DNA from: CAZKVJ01 sp964556225
Lineage (GTDB): Bacteria; Actinomycetota; Acidimicrobiia; Acidimicrobiales; Ilumatobacteraceae
NCBI GenBank assembly: GCA_964556225.1
Contig: CAZKVJ010000002.1
Span: 1 to 64,000 of the forward strand
Direction of reading: 5' to 3'
Length of the DNA: 64,000 nucleotides
Positions 1 to 8,022 of the stretch are shown piece after piece. The notes beneath the pieces are model-generated. The model ran no database searches and was not told the origin of the DNA. It saw only the letters and a list, made by a program, of their open reading frames with translations. A program made the translations under genes and the position numbers. How positions within the stretch are numbered: position 1 is the first letter of the stretch; every line of letters begins with the position of its first letter.

Positions 1-697
1 CGTACCCGCCGGAGTGCAGGCCCTCCTCGACCACGCGCACGCTCAGGTTGCCGGCGGCCATCCCGCGCAGCGACGTGGTGATCCAGAGGTGCTCGTAGTC
101 GGCGGCGCCGGAGTCGAGGCACACCACGATCTGCGGCGTCCCGATGATGTGGGCGAGCGTGTCGATGTAGGCAGGGAGGTCGGGACTTCCCGACTCCTCG
201 CTCCCCTCGATGAGCACCACGCACCGCGGGTGTGATCCGCCCGCGGCGCGCACCGCTTCGATCGCGCCGAGCGCGGCGAACGCCGAGTACCCATCGTCGG
301 CACCGCCGCGCCCGTAGAGACGATCCCCTTCCAGCACCGGCTTCCAAGGTCCGAGACCCTCGCGCCAGCCCTCCATCTCGGGTTGCTTGTCGAGGTGCCC
401 GTAGAGCAGCACCGGGGCTGCACTCTCGGCGCCGGGTGTCGCCGGGATCTCGCAGACAACTGTCGGGGTACGACCCTCGAGCCGATGCACCTCCACTGTC
501 ATGCCCGGGATCGGCCGATCCCGGCACCACGAGGTGATGAGATCAGCGGCGTGGTCCAAGTTGCCAGACGTGGCCCAATCGCCGTCGAAGCTCGGCGAGA
601 GCGCCGGGATGGCGATGTAGTCCGACAGGATCGGGACGAGACCGCCCCACAGCTCAGTGGTGAAGTCGTCGACGATCGAGAGGTCGAGGAACCCCAT
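1..697 (-). CDS. M20-family metallopeptidase (partial, 3' end beyond window)
   Basis: N-terminal 232 codons of a carnosinase/Dug1-type M20 enzyme, a family of cytosolic two-metal dipeptidases and deacylases. The gene runs off the left edge. Metal-site motifs are visible: YGHLDKQP (His101, Asp103), GRGGADDG (Asp134) and EGSEESGS (Glu167 general base, Glu168 ligand), so the catalytic domain is intact as far as it can be read. The ATG at 697 is preceded by a TACCCT -10-like box six bases upstream. The gene lies just outside the distal copy of the selC repeat at 871-890, so it is probably part of the old chromosome rather than of the island. Its substrate cannot be told from the sequence. Confidence 0.85.
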   Translation of the reverse strand, partial: MGFLDLSIVDDFTTELWGGLVPILSDYIAIPALSPSFDGDWATSGNLDHAADLITSWCRDRPIPGMTVEVHRLEGRTPTVVCEIPATPGAESAAPVLLYGHLDKQPEMEGWREGLGPWKPVLEGDRLYGRGGADDGYSAFAALGAIEAVRAAGGSHPRCVVLIEGSEESGSPDLPAYIDTLAHIIGTPQIVVCLDSGAADYEHLWITTSLRGMAAGNLSVRVVEEGLHSGGY

Positions 698-703
698 GGC
701 AGG

Positions 704-709
704 AGGGTA
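704..709 (-). promoter_or_regulatory. -10-like box of the M20 peptidase gene
   Basis: TACCCT on the minus strand ends six bases before the ATG at 697, so a transcript starting in the usual place would be leaderless. No convincing -35 box is seen. Confidence 0.4.
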
Positions 710-870
710 TCTCGGTCCACTTCCGTGCGCGGCCCAGGTCGCCTGAAGTTCATCTTCCCCGAGCCGGTCGCACCCAGGGCCTTCGGGCAGCGCAACCGGT
801 GGCGAACCGGCATGTCGGCTGGAGGCCCATCTCGAGGCCGTCACGGGCACGCCAGCCCGAAGCGAACGTT

Positions 871-890
871 GGCGGAGGTGGACGGGAATC
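871..890 (+). repeat. Distal 20-bp copy of the selC 3' end (att-like site)
   Basis: These 20 bases are identical to 4751-4770, which encode the 3' part of tRNA-Sec (end of the T loop, T stem, acceptor strand and CC). The match stops at both edges. The copy lies downstream of the tRNA 3' end in the same orientation. That is the arrangement left when a site-specific integrase inserts DNA into a tRNA gene and rebuilds its 3' end. Confidence 0.75.
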
Positions 891-982
891 CGCAAGGCGT
901 CGCGTTCCCCCAGGGTGTGGGATCAGAGGAGGCCCGAAAGAGTCGGTTGACGAGTAACCCTGAGAGTAACGGCGTGTGCTGA

Positions 983-1321
983 GGCGCAGGAGCGCCGACG
1001 GGCGCCCAAAGGCACGACCCGGCGCAGGAGCTGTGGCCACCGCTCGTGCCCACGATGGTGCTCGTGGAGTCGCTGCACGGCGATGCCGGCCGCGATGCCA
1101 ACACCAACCGCTTCCCGAAGACGTGCATCATCGAATCCACCGTCAGCGTGGACGTCGCCCGCCGGGCCGCTGAGCTCCGCAGACTCGCTCGCACCGGTTC
1201 CGCCGTCGATGCGCTCGTCGTCGCGATTGCCGAACCCGGCGGCACGGTCCTCACCGGAGGCCGAGTCGATATCGAGGCACTTGCCGCTCACGCCGATCTC
1301 GTCAGCGTCGAAGTCATCTGA
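983..1321 (+). pseudogene. PIN-domain (VapC-like) toxin remnant, N-terminus missing
   Basis: The open frame runs from just after a stop at 980-982 to 1321. From about 1046 it reads as the C-terminal two thirds of a PIN-domain protein: a PTMVLVESLHG segment, GSAVDALVVAIAEPGG, then VLTGGRVDIEALAAHA, which resembles the last acidic motif and terminal helix of VapC-like ribonucleases. The start of the domain, with the first catalytic Asp (usually a DTS/DAG motif), is absent; upstream codons encode unrelated sequence. The usual Asp after VLTG is replaced by Gly. No antitoxin gene adjoins it. The fragment is probably inactive. Confidence 0.55.
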
Positions 1322-1406
1322 CTCTGCGCCGCCCCAGTTCGGACGGACGTCCCGCCCGCCATTCTGCACTCACCCCGCTTGCGTACGGACCAGCCGCACG
1401 GAGCTG

Positions 1407-2309
1407 CTACTTCTGCGCAAGTGCTTCCGGCGGGGTGAGCATGGCTGTGTCCTCGCCGATCTCCTCTGCGATCAGCGCATTGAGCTTCTGGTTCATGGCC
1501 GACAGCAGCGCTTCGTCGTATCTGGGATGGGCCGGGTTGGCCAAGTTGTCCATCTCGTCGGGATCCGCCTGCAGGTCGTAGAGGGCGACATCGTTGTCCG
1601 CGAGAAGCTGCTGGACCGATGCCGGCAGGTGGTAGTGGCCCATCCCGAAGTAGCGGACCAGCTTGTGACGGCCGTCGAAGACGCCGCGGAACATCTCGCG
1701 CTTGTCGGGGTCCGGCACGCCGATCTCGTTGACGAGGACCTTGAACGCATCCATGCCGTGATGGAACTCCTCGCCGGCGGCGGCAGCGGCGGCGTCGAAC
1801 ACCTTGGTCGCGTTGCGGGTGAACCATTCCGCGTCGACGGTGGCGATCATGTCGTAGGTCATCAGGCTGCCCTTGCCGGGTTCGGCGCTGCTGCCGCGAG
1901 GCCCGACCGACGCCGGATCGCGCACCACGCCCGAGAGGTCATGTCCTTTCAGGAGCGGGTAGCGCTTGCGCCGCTCGTCCTCCGACAGGCCGGCAAGAGC
2001 AAGGATCGTGGGCACCAGATCGAGATGGGAACCGACCGCATCGGACCGGTTCCCACCGGGGTGACGCGGATCGGCGATCACCAACGGCACGTTCACGGAT
2101 TCCTGGAACGCCACGCTGCCCTTCTGGCGCAGGTGATGGGCGCCACCCTGCTCGCCGTGATCCGAGGTGAAAATGACGATCGTGTTGTCCGCCTGACCGC
2201 TTGCTTCCAGCGCATCCAGCACCGCTCCGATGTGCCGGTCCACGTCGAGAATGCAGTTGAGATAGTAGTTGTGAGCGGACAGCGACTGCATGTCCCACGC
2301 GTGCGCCAT
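1407..2309 (-). pseudogene. Sulfatase (S1 family) truncated at the 5' end
   Basis: About 300 codons match the C-terminal portion of a type I sulfatase/alkaline-phosphatase superfamily enzyme. TIVIFTSDHGEQGG (Asp50-His51) supplies the late metal ligands and HHLRQKGS follows, and the frame continues to a normal C-terminus with DLQADPDEMDNLANP. The N-terminal half with the first metal aspartates and the C/S-x-P-x-R formylglycine site is missing. Upstream of the ATG at 2309 the frame gives only about 18 unrelated codons before a stop at 2361-2363. A catalytic sulfatase cannot be made from what remains. The break lies about 85 bp from the start of the next gene, suggesting a deletion or insertion junction. 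Confidence 0.7.
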
Positions 2310-2393
2310 CTCCGAATCGGCTGCTCTGGGGGATGGACGCGACGCCTGGTGATGCGAAACTCACCGGGTGAGCAGCGGAACTGCGAGGCCGAG

Positions 2394-3119
2394 ATGACCG
2401 GCCGCACGACCGACGATCCGACGCCGGCCGAACCGACGTCGCCGAGCCCGCTCGAGGCGGCGCTCGTTGCGCGGGGCTCGCGCATTGCGCTCGCCGGGTT
2501 CGTGTTCTCGGTGTTGTTCGTGATCGCGTGGCTGCTCCTGCGGGGGTCACCCTCGTTCAGCTCCACCGACGACGAGCTGACCGGCTACTACCTCGACCCC
2601 GACCAGCGACGCAGCTCGGCGATCGCTGGCCTGTACGTCATCCCGTTGGCGTGTATCGCCTTCATCTGGTTCATGGCCGCACTCCGCGATCGCTACCTCC
2701 GCTCGGCGAGCCGGGAGAACACCATCCTGTCGACCGCGCAGGTCGTCGCCGGTGCGCTCGTGGTGACGTCGCTGTTCACGGTTGCGGCGGTGGAACTCGC
2801 GGTGGTCTGGCTCGCCGAGAACGGCGACCTCTTCGACGTCGACGCGGCCCGCTCGCTCCTCGCGATCGGCGAGTCGACGTCCGACATCATGGCGCTGCGC
2901 TCCGCGGCGGTGTTCGTGGGCGTGAGTTCCACGCGCGCGGTGCGCTCCGGGTTGTTCCCGCGCAGCTACGGAGTCCTGAGCCTCGTGACCGCACTCGCGC
3001 TGCTCCTGGTGTACGGCGCCGTCGCCGGGGCTGTCCTGCTCTTCCCCGCCTGGGTGGCCGGTTCGTCCGTCCTCATCCTGGTACGCCGTCGGGCGATCGA
3101 CGTCGCGGACGGCGCCTGA
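2394..3119 (+). CDS. Multi-spanning membrane protein of unknown function
   Basis: A 241-residue protein with a disordered, Pro/Thr-rich N-terminus (1-25) and about five membrane segments near residues 31-49, 75-97, 113-139, 194-216 and 217-230, plus a weaker one around 166-180. The first extracytoplasmic loop carries GYYLDPDQRR. I do not recognise the family. The frame is open much further upstream, but that part is antisense to the sulfatase remnant, so the ATG at 2394 was chosen. It is followed 17 bases later by the DUF389 gene, so the two may be co-transcribed. It lies inside the putative selC island and looks intact. Confidence 0.6.
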   Translation: MTGRTTDDPTPAEPTSPSPLEAALVARGSRIALAGFVFSVLFVIAWLLLRGSPSFSSTDDELTGYYLDPDQRRSSAIAGLYVIPLACIAFIWFMAALRDRYLRSASRENTILSTAQVVAGALVVTSLFTVAAVELAVVWLAENGDLFDVDAARSLLAIGESTSDIMALRSAAVFVGVSSTRAVRSGLFPRSYGVLSLVTALALLLVYGAVAGAVLLFPAWVAGSSVLILVRRRAIDVADGA

Positions 3120-3136
3120 GGAACGAGGGCTGAGCC

Positions 3137-4036
3137 GTGTTCCGCCTGGACTGCTTCGTCGCTCCCGAGCTCGTCGACGAGGTCACCGCGACCCTCACCG
3201 CACACCCAGGCGTCCGCCATGTCACGAGAGGCAACACGACCACGGACGGGCTCATCACGTTGTCGGCCGAGGTCAGCGCCGCGAACGCGGACGCCGCCAT
3301 CGAGCGGCTGGCCGACCTCGGGATCGCGTCGGATGACCTGACGCTGTGGCGCGTGCCGGGCGTCCAGCCGCTCGACTGGCAACGACGGACCCGGTCGGAG
3401 GAATCCGACGGCGAGGTCTGGGCCGAGATCGTCGGGCGGGCTGACGAGAACGCCACGTTGGCGTCGAGGTACCTGCTGTTCATGATCTCGGCCGGGATCA
3501 TCGCCGGCATCGGTGTGCTCACCGGATCGGCGGTGCTGCTCGTCGGAGCCATGGCGATCAGCCCCGACCTGCTCCCCGTCTCGGCGAGCGCCATAGGGAT
3601 CGTCGAGCGCCGCTGGCAGCTGGCGCGGCGGGCGATCAGGGTGTTGCTGATCGGTCTGGCGAGCGGTGCGCTAGGGGCGTTCGGGGCAACGGCAGTGCTC
3701 CGGCTGTTCGACAGGGTGGACGACGACCTCCGCCTCGCCGACACGATGATGGGGGAGGCACTGACACAGATCGGTCCGGGCAGCCTGATCGTGGCGGCGG
3801 TCGCCGGCGTCGCAGGCATGATGGCCTTCGAGCGACCGAGCGGCGCCGCGGTCGGTGTGGCGATCTCGGTGACGACCATCCCCGCCGCCGCCTACGTGGG
3901 CGCCGCGATGGCGATGGGCCGCGACGACCCGATGTGGGGTGCGCTCGGCGTCCTGCTCGCCAACGTCGTCACGCTGATCCTGGCCAGCACGGCGACGTTG
4001 ACGGCCCAGCGGCGGGTACGTCGGCGCCGAGGCTGA
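3137..4036 (+). CDS. DUF389 family membrane protein
   Basis: A 299-residue protein with the DUF389 layout: a soluble N-terminal domain (about 1-75, MFRLDCFVAPELVDEV onward), a linker, then a hydrophobic domain of about six helices from residue 110, beginning LLFMISAGIIAGIGVLTGS and containing GAMAISPDLLPVSASAIGI, which matches the family signature. The molecular function of DUF389 proteins is not established. The GTG at 3137 directly starts the conserved N-terminus. It sits 17 bp after the preceding membrane protein gene. It is the best-preserved gene of the selC-proximal block. Confidence 0.75.
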   Translation: MFRLDCFVAPELVDEVTATLTAHPGVRHVTRGNTTTDGLITLSAEVSAANADAAIERLADLGIASDDLTLWRVPGVQPLDWQRRTRSEESDGEVWAEIVGRADENATLASRYLLFMISAGIIAGIGVLTGSAVLLVGAMAISPDLLPVSASAIGIVERRWQLARRAIRVLLIGLASGALGAFGATAVLRLFDRVDDDLRLADTMMGEALTQIGPGSLIVAAVAGVAGMMAFERPSGAAVGVAISVTTIPAAAYVGAAMAMGRDDPMWGALGVLLANVVTLILASTATLTAQRRVRRRRG

Positions 4037-4079
4037 CGCGCCGCCGCGCGATCGACGAGCAGCGGCCCCACGGGTCCGG

Positions 4080-4706
4080 TCAGTAATCCGGTTCGAGGAG
4101 CCCGACGGTGCGGACGGCGTCCGCGGCGTCGGAGCGCGAGTTGACGTTGAGCTTGCAGTAGATCGACTCACAGCGCGTCTTGACGGTGATGCGTGACACG
4201 AAGATCCGGTTGCCGATCTCCGCGAGCGACAGGTCGGTCGGCAGGTAGTGCAGCACGCGGGCCTCCGCGGTCATCAGGGCGGACGATCCGATTCGCCGCG
4301 TGGCGGCGCAGGTGACGGATGAGCTCGCCGAGCCTGTCGACCTGAGCGACGGCTCTGACTGCGTCGGGTTGGGGGACGAGGTAGTCGCCCGCCTCGCGCA
4401 GCAGGGTCTCCGCTCCGATCCGGTCGCCGAGCATCAGGCTCGTGTGGACCAGCATCACGCGCGTCCACACGTTCGCCTAGCCCGACACCCCCCTTGAGGA
4501 GCGCGAGTTGTGTGCGTGCGAGCTGCCATTCGGAACGGGCGGTATCCACGTCACCTGTCACCGCCGACACGAGCGCACACAGCGCACTGATGACGATCAT
4601 CCCCGGCGTGCGGCCGAGGTCGTGCTCGTTGACGATCCGCTGCGCGCGCGGCCCAGCGGGCAGCAGTTGCGACGTCGGCCTTGGCGTGCGCGATCATCCC
4701 CCAACA
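4080..4706 (-). pseudogene. LuxR-type regulator remnant with several frameshifts
   Basis: Read on the minus strand, regulator-like sequence is spread over at least three frame changes: CWGMIAHAKADVATAARWA near 4706-4650, then VTGDVDTARSEWQLARTQLALLKGG near 4560-4490, then TRVMLVHTSLMLGDRIGAETLLREAGDYL near 4465-4380, then the HTH at 4274-4080 with LSLAEIGNRIFVSRITVKTRCESIYCKLNVNSRSDA. The first parts resemble the TPR-like region of large MalT/LuxR-type regulators and the last is a near-complete LuxR HTH. No continuous product is possible. The 5' end appears cut near the selC gene, as expected at an island edge. Confidence 0.65.
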
Positions 4707-4750
4707 GCGCCGCGCACGGGGGCTCGACGGTGGACGCCCGTGGACCGGTC

Positions 4751-4770
4751 GGCGGAGGTGGACGGGAATC
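4751..4770 (-). repeat. Proximal 20-bp repeat copy within selC (att-like site)
   Basis: This is the tRNA-internal copy of the repeat found at 871-890. It covers the end of the T loop, the T stem, the 3' acceptor strand, the discriminator base and CC of tRNA-Sec. Confidence 0.75.
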
Positions 4771-4845
4771 GAACCCGCCGGACGGGGATCACCCGTCCCA
4801 GCCGCTTTGAAGGCGGTGGAGCCCACCAGGTGCCCGGACACCTCC
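4753..4845 (-). tRNA. selC: tRNA-Sec (anticodon TCA)
   Basis: Selenocysteine tRNA for UGA recoding. The anticodon arm is ACCGC-CTTCAAA-GCGGC, giving anticodon TCA. The variable arm is long with a perfect 7-bp stem (GGACGGG/CCCGTCC) as in tRNA-Sec. The T arm is GCGGG-TTCGATT-CCCGT. The acceptor GGAGGTG pairs with CACCTCC, followed by discriminator G. The CCA end is not encoded (CCG follows). About 93 nt to the discriminator base, which is long as expected for this tRNA. The genome should therefore also carry selA, selB, selD and at least one selenoprotein gene; none is in this window. Confidence 0.9.
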
Positions 4846-4889
4846 GCCGGGCAGGGTATCCGAGCGGCCACCCGCGCCGCCCGCGCTGG

Positions 4890-4918
4890 TTGGCGACCGG
4901 CCGAGCGGCCGGTAGGTT
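4890..4918 (+). promoter_or_regulatory. Candidate promoter of the first Tad locus
   Basis: TTGGCG (4890-4895), a 17-bp spacer and TAGGTT (4913-4918) lie about 60 bp before the TadZ start at 4979 and directly after selC on the opposite strand. Confidence 0.4.
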
Positions 4919-4978
4919 CGCCGGTGCTTCCCCCAGTCGTTGCTCGCGGCGATCGCCGCGCACCTCGGGGAGGTCCCC

Positions 4979-5629
4979 GTGACCATCGTCTGCTGGTCCG
5001 TCAAGGGTGGCAGTGGCACCACCGTCGTCGCCACCGCCCTCTCGCTCGTGCTCGCCCGTGACTCGGACGCGCTCCTCGTCGACCTCGCCGGCGACGTCCC
5101 GGCCACGCTCGGGCTGCCGGAACCGATGGGACCCGGCGTCACCGACTGGATGTTCGCCGGGCCGGACATCGGCCCGTCGGCCATCGCCAACCTGGTCCTG
5201 CCGGCGGTCGCCGGCGTCGAGGTGCTGCCTCGCGGCCAGGTGGCGCTCGTGGTCGACTCGACCACCGCACCTCGCTGGGAGGCACTCGGCGCCGCGCTGG
5301 CCGACGACGAGCGTCACGTGGTGGTCGACGCCGGCACCACCGCGCTCCCACCACCCGGTCTGCTCGACCACGCCACCACGCTGCTCGTGCTGCGGCCGTG
5401 CTACCTCGCGCTGCGTCGCGCCGCCGCCGGACCGGTCCGGCCCGACGGTGTGGTCCTGGTGCGCGAGCCCGGTCGGGCGCTCGGCGCGGCCGACGTCGAG
5501 GCGGTGCTCGGGGTGCCGGTGCGATGCCAGGTCGAGGTCGACCCGGCCGTCGCCCGCGCTGTCGACGCCGGGCTGCTCGCCGGCCGGCTCCCTGCGCAGC
5601 TGGCGAGCGCTATGCGGCGGGCGGCATGA
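4979..5629 (+). CDS. TadZ/CpaE-like ParA-family protein, Tad locus 1
   Basis: A 216-residue MinD/ParA-type protein that in Tad pilus systems helps place the assembly machine at the membrane. The N-terminus VTIVCWSVKGGSGTTVVATALS is a deviant Walker A motif in which the usual second Lys (GKT) is Thr, a change common in TadZ/CpaE proteins that may weaken ATP hydrolysis. VVVDAGTTALPPPGLLDHA is the switch-II-like segment. The GTG at 4979 was preferred over an upstream TTG because GGGGAGG lies five bases before it and the conserved domain begins there. Its stop overlaps the ATG of the TadA gene. Confidence 0.75.
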   Translation: MTIVCWSVKGGSGTTVVATALSLVLARDSDALLVDLAGDVPATLGLPEPMGPGVTDWMFAGPDIGPSAIANLVLPAVAGVEVLPRGQVALVVDSTTAPRWEALGAALADDERHVVVDAGTTALPPPGLLDHATTLLVLRPCYLALRRAAAGPVRPDGVVLVREPGRALGAADVEAVLGVPVRCQVEVDPAVARAVDAGLLAGRLPAQLASAMRRAA

Positions 5630-6747
5630 CCACCGACCACGACGCCGTCGTCGTGGCGATCCACGAGCGACTGCGCGGCACCCCACTCTCCGGAGCGGGC
5701 ACGGGTCCTGGGAGCCCGCTCAACATGGTCGCGCACAAGCTCGCCCGTGCGCTGGCTCCGCTCGCCAGTCCGGACGAGCAAGCGGCGCTGGCCGAGGACG
5801 CGCTGTCCGAGCTGGTCGGACTCGGCCCGCTCCAAGCTCTGCTCGACGAACCGGACGTGCGCGAGGTCATGGTGAATGCCGGCTCCCAGGTGTGGGTCGA
5901 GCGCCACGGAGGGCTCGAGCGGGTGACCACGCTCGCGCCCGGCCGCCTCGACGCGCTGCTCGAGCGGATCCTGGCGCCCCTCGACCGCCGCCTCGACCGG
6001 GCCACCCCCACCGTCGACGCCCGCCTCCCCGACGGCTCGCGGGTGTGCGCCGTGGTCCCGCCCGTCGCCGTCGACGGTCCGTGCCTGTGCATCCGGCGCT
6101 TCAGCGTCGATCCCCTCCCGCTCGGTGCGTTCGGGGGTCCCGCCGTGGTCGACGCGCTCACGGGCGCGGTCCGCCAGCGCCGCAACACGCTGGTGGTCGG
6201 CGCCACGTCCAGCGGCAAGACCACGCTCCTCAACGCGCTCGCCGGCGCCATCCCGCCCGGCGAGCGGATCATCACGCTGGAAGACGTCGCCGAGCTGCGC
6301 CTCGAGGCCGACCACGTCCTGCGCCTAGAGACCCGCCCCGCCACCACCGACGGCGTCGGTGAGGTCGACCTGCGGGCGCTCCTGCGCACGGCCCTTCGGC
6401 TGCGGCCGGACCGGCTGGTGGTCGGCGAGGTGCGCGGCGCCGAGGCCCTCGACATGGTGCAGGCGCTGAGCACCGGGCACGACGGGTCGCTCGCCACCTG
6501 CCACGCCAACGGACCCGAGGACGCGCTGCGCCGCGTCGAGGCCATGGTGCTGCAGGGAGCGCCGGCCTGGCCGCTGGCCGCGGTGCGCCAGCAGGTGCAC
6601 GCGTCTATCGACCTGGTCGTGCACGTGGCCCGATCCCAGGGCGGGGCCCGCCGAGTGGTCGAGATCGCCGAGGTGGTCCCTGCGGACGAGCTCGTCGCCG
6701 ATGCCCAGCGCCGGACCCGCACCCTCCTCCCGGGGCCGGCCACGTGA
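5626..6747 (+). CDS. tadA: TadA/CpaF-type secretion ATPase, Tad locus 1
   Basis: A 373-residue hexameric ATPase that powers assembly of Flp-type fibres. Visible motifs are Walker A GATSSGKT (192-199), an Asp box ITLEDVAEL, Walker B LRPDRLVVGEVRG near 261, and a His-box-like SLATCHANGPEDAL. The N-terminal domain carries ELVGLGPLQALLDEPDVREVMVN, typical of CpaF. The ATG at 5626 overlaps the previous stop (ATGA), and the TadB gene starts at its own stop, so tadZ-tadA-tadB-tadC are translationally coupled. The open frame upstream of 5626 is antisense or out of frame to tadZ and was discarded. Confidence 0.88.
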   Translation: MTTDHDAVVVAIHERLRGTPLSGAGTGPGSPLNMVAHKLARALAPLASPDEQAALAEDALSELVGLGPLQALLDEPDVREVMVNAGSQVWVERHGGLERVTTLAPGRLDALLERILAPLDRRLDRATPTVDARLPDGSRVCAVVPPVAVDGPCLCIRRFSVDPLPLGAFGGPAVVDALTGAVRQRRNTLVVGATSSGKTTLLNALAGAIPPGERIITLEDVAELRLEADHVLRLETRPATTDGVGEVDLRALLRTALRLRPDRLVVGEVRGAEALDMVQALSTGHDGSLATCHANGPEDALRRVEAMVLQGAPAWPLAAVRQQVHASIDLVVHVARSQGGARRVVEIAEVVPADELVADAQRRTRTLLPGPAT

Positions 6748-7427
6748 TCGGGCCGGACGTGGCCGTCGCCCTCGCCGTCGGCCTCGCGGTGGTGCTCAGC
6801 GCCCACGCCGTGCTCGGTGCGCTCGACGCCGGCCGGGTGCGTCGCCGGCTGCGCCCGGGCGCCGAGCCGCGACGGGGTCAGCTGCTCGACCACCGCCTCA
6901 CGGCCTGGCGACCGCGTGCACGGCGGCGACAGCGCACACTGGCGCTCGACGCGCTCGCCCCGATGCTCGACGACGTGGCCCGCCAGACCCGTTCCGGCCG
7001 CTCCGTGCCCGCGGCCCGAGCGGCGGCGCTGACCGGCCGCGCGGAGCTGGCCGCGTGGTTCCCGCAGCGCGGCGCCCCCGATCCGGTGCTGCCACCCGAG
7101 GCGGCGCTGGCGAGCAGGGCCCTCGGCGTCGCCGCCGCCTCACCGTCGAACGCGGCCGACACGTGCGAGCGGGCGGCGCGGGCGATCCGCGATCGTCGGG
7201 CCATCGCCGCCGAGCGCGCCGCCCAGTCGGCCCCCGCACGGCTGTCGGCCCGGGTCATGACGGTCCTGCCGCTCGGCGTGGCCGCGTGGTCCGTCGTGGT
7301 CGACGCCGACGTGCGCGCCGTGCTGCTCACCACGCCGCTCGGGTGGGGCTGCCTGGCCGGGGGCCTCGGCCTGAACCTGGCCGGGCGGTGGTGGACCCAC
7401 CGGCTGGTCACGGGAGGCTCGCCGTGA
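6744..7427 (+). CDS. tadB: TadB-like inner-membrane platform protein, Tad locus 1
   Basis: A 227-residue type II secretion F-domain protein that with TadC forms the membrane platform for pilus assembly. It has a hydrophobic N-terminal segment (about 6-28), a charged helical F-domain middle with LDALAPMLDDVARQTRSGRSVPAA, and one or two C-terminal membrane segments (about 168-212). It is shorter and simpler than the TadB of the second Tad locus. GTG start within a GTGA overlap with tadA. Confidence 0.7.
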   Translation: MIGPDVAVALAVGLAVVLSAHAVLGALDAGRVRRRLRPGAEPRRGQLLDHRLTAWRPRARRRQRTLALDALAPMLDDVARQTRSGRSVPAARAAALTGRAELAAWFPQRGAPDPVLPPEAALASRALGVAAASPSNAADTCERAARAIRDRRAIAAERAAQSAPARLSARVMTVLPLGVAAWSVVVDADVRAVLLTTPLGWGCLAGGLGLNLAGRWWTHRLVTGGSP

Positions 7428-7969
7428 CCCTGCTCCTCGCCGTCGCCAGCCTGGTCACCGCGTCGGTCGCGATCCGACGCTGGCGAGCGGCCCGATGCGA
7501 GACGGTCCTGCGGCGGCGCGCCGCCGCCCAGATGCCCGACCTGATCGATCTCGTGATCGTGGCGGTGCGCTCCGGGCGAGCGCCGCCGGCCGCGGTCCGA
7601 CTGGCGGCGGAGTGGGCGCCGGAGCCGCTGGCCTCGTCCACGCGCGCGGTGGTGCGGCTGTTCGACGCGGGCGAGCGCTTCGCCGACGCCCTCGCCGACC
7701 TGCGCCGCTCCGTGGGCCCGGCGGCCGACCCGCTCGTCGACGCGCTCACCGCCGCCGAGCGCGACGGCCTCGCCGTGGTCCCCACCCTCGACCGCCTCGC
7801 CGACGAGGCCCGCCGCCAGCGCCGCCGCCAGGTCGACGCCGATGCCCGCAGCCTCCCGATCCGCCTCGGCTTCCCACTCGCCTGCTGCACGCTGCCGTCG
7901 TTCGTGCTGCTCACCGTCGTCCCGGTGCTGGCCGGGACCCTCTCGTCGCTGCGCCTCACGCTGCCGTGA
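7424..7969 (+). CDS. tadC: TadC-like inner-membrane platform protein, Tad locus 1
   Basis: A 181-residue F-domain protein. There is an N-terminal membrane segment (about 3-18), then AAAQMPDLIDLVIVAVRSGRAPPAAVRLAAEW, the usual start of the T2SSF fold, and a C-terminal segment GFPLACCTLPSFVLLTVVPVLAG. The GTG at 7424 overlaps the tadB stop (GTGA); a longer open frame upstream lies over tadB in another frame and is not used. The length is short for TadC, in line with minimal actinobacterial Tad loci. Confidence 0.75.
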   Translation: MTLLLAVASLVTASVAIRRWRAARCETVLRRRAAAQMPDLIDLVIVAVRSGRAPPAAVRLAAEWAPEPLASSTRAVVRLFDAGERFADALADLRRSVGPAADPLVDALTAAERDGLAVVPTLDRLADEARRQRRRQVDADARSLPIRLGFPLACCTLPSFVLLTVVPVLAGTLSSLRLTLP

Positions 7970-8022
7970 GCCCGCCGACCCCGCCCGCCGCTCCCACCGA
8001 ACGACCCACCGAGGAGGATCCG

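Larger units (their letters stand above)
871..4770. mobile_element. Remnant of a genomic island integrated at selC
   Basis: The block is bounded by the 20-bp direct repeat formed by the tRNA-Sec 3' end. Its contents fit a decayed island: a PIN-domain fragment without its N-terminus, a sulfatase without its 5' half, a LuxR-type regulator with several frameshifts, and two intact membrane-protein genes of unknown function. selC is a known integration hotspot in other bacteria. No integrase or excisionase gene remains, so the block should be immobile by itself. Island status is an inference from the repeat and the gene decay; base composition looks similar to the flanks by eye. Confidence 0.65.

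Noticed and set aside
1083..2393. A 678-codon open frame joining the sulfatase region to the membrane protein
   Set aside because: Its first two thirds are antisense to the sulfatase remnant and have no recognisable sequence; only the part from ATG 2394 looks like a protein.
4940..4978. An upstream TTG start for the first TadZ gene
   Set aside because: GTG 4979 has a well-spaced GGGGAGG and begins at the conserved domain; the TTG extension has no family support.
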